From positions 1-5,116 of the forward strand of contig JACMMY010000230.1 of assembly GCA_014378805.1 (NCBI GenBank): 5,116 bases of DNA, in the 5' to 3' direction. This DNA is from Moraxellaceae bacterium (lineage in GTDB: Bacteria > Pseudomonadota > Gammaproteobacteria > Pseudomonadales > Moraxellaceae). Numbering within the stretch: position 1 is the stretch's first letter; each line of letters begins with the position of its first letter. The notes under the pieces are model-generated. The model had not been told where the DNA came from. It ran no database searches and saw only the letters and a program-made list of their open reading frames with translations. Positions 5,034 to 5,116 of this stretch are shown piece by piece. Both the position numbers and the translations under genes were made by a program.

Positions 5034-5116
5034 TTATCGACGGCAGCAATCAAGTTATGTATGATTATTTCCATATTTAATAATATTTTAGGGAATAAGA
5101 TAAGAATTAGTACCGC

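Noticed and set aside
1..5116. CRISPR arrays, toxin-antitoxin pairs, phage or defence clusters
   Set aside because: No regularly spaced repeats, no paired small genes and no relevant protein motifs were seen; the helicase alone does not make a defence system.

Overview
The window looks like chromosomal DNA from a moderately AT-rich gammaproteobacterium. The tRNA-Glu is of gammaproteobacterial type with an encoded CCA end, and RadA and NnrD look proteobacterial. The DhmA-type haloalkane dehalogenase is reminiscent of the Psychrobacter/Moraxellaceae enzymes, so Moraxellaceae is a tentative guess from memory, not a result. I see no phage, plasmid, CRISPR or transposase gene.

Layout, left to right. 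(1) Positions 1-587, minus strand: the first 195 residues of the recombination ATPase RadA; the rest lies beyond the left edge. (2) 588-771: radA leader plus the strong hairpin terminator of the next gene. (3) 772-1680, minus strand: haloalkane dehalogenase (dhmA), with all catalytic residues present. (4) 1681-2113: 433 bp of AT-rich DNA without a convincing gene. It holds dhmA promoter candidates, a pair of overlapping small palindromes and the tRNA terminator. (5) 2114-2189, minus strand: tRNA-Glu(TTC), with a good sigma70-type promoter and GC-rich discriminator upstream. (6) 2379-3251, plus strand: nnrD, ADP-dependent NAD(P)H-hydrate dehydratase, diverging from the tRNA gene. (7) 3252-3474: the gap between two convergent genes, filled by a REP-like hairpin and a larger (about 117 bp) decayed palindromic element. 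(8) 3475-4986, minus strand: a Pif1/RecD-like superfamily 1B DNA helicase of uncertain start. (9) 4987-5116: its upstream region.

Every gene appears to be its own transcription unit: terminators or changes of strand separate all of them. Functionally this is a set of unrelated housekeeping and accessory genes (DNA recombination, dehalogenation, translation, metabolite repair, DNA unwinding) and not one pathway. I did not find a convincing undescribed system. The items most worth a second look are the two tandem palindromic repeats between nnrD and the helicase, the non-coding stretch upstream of dhmA, and the N-terminus of the helicase.
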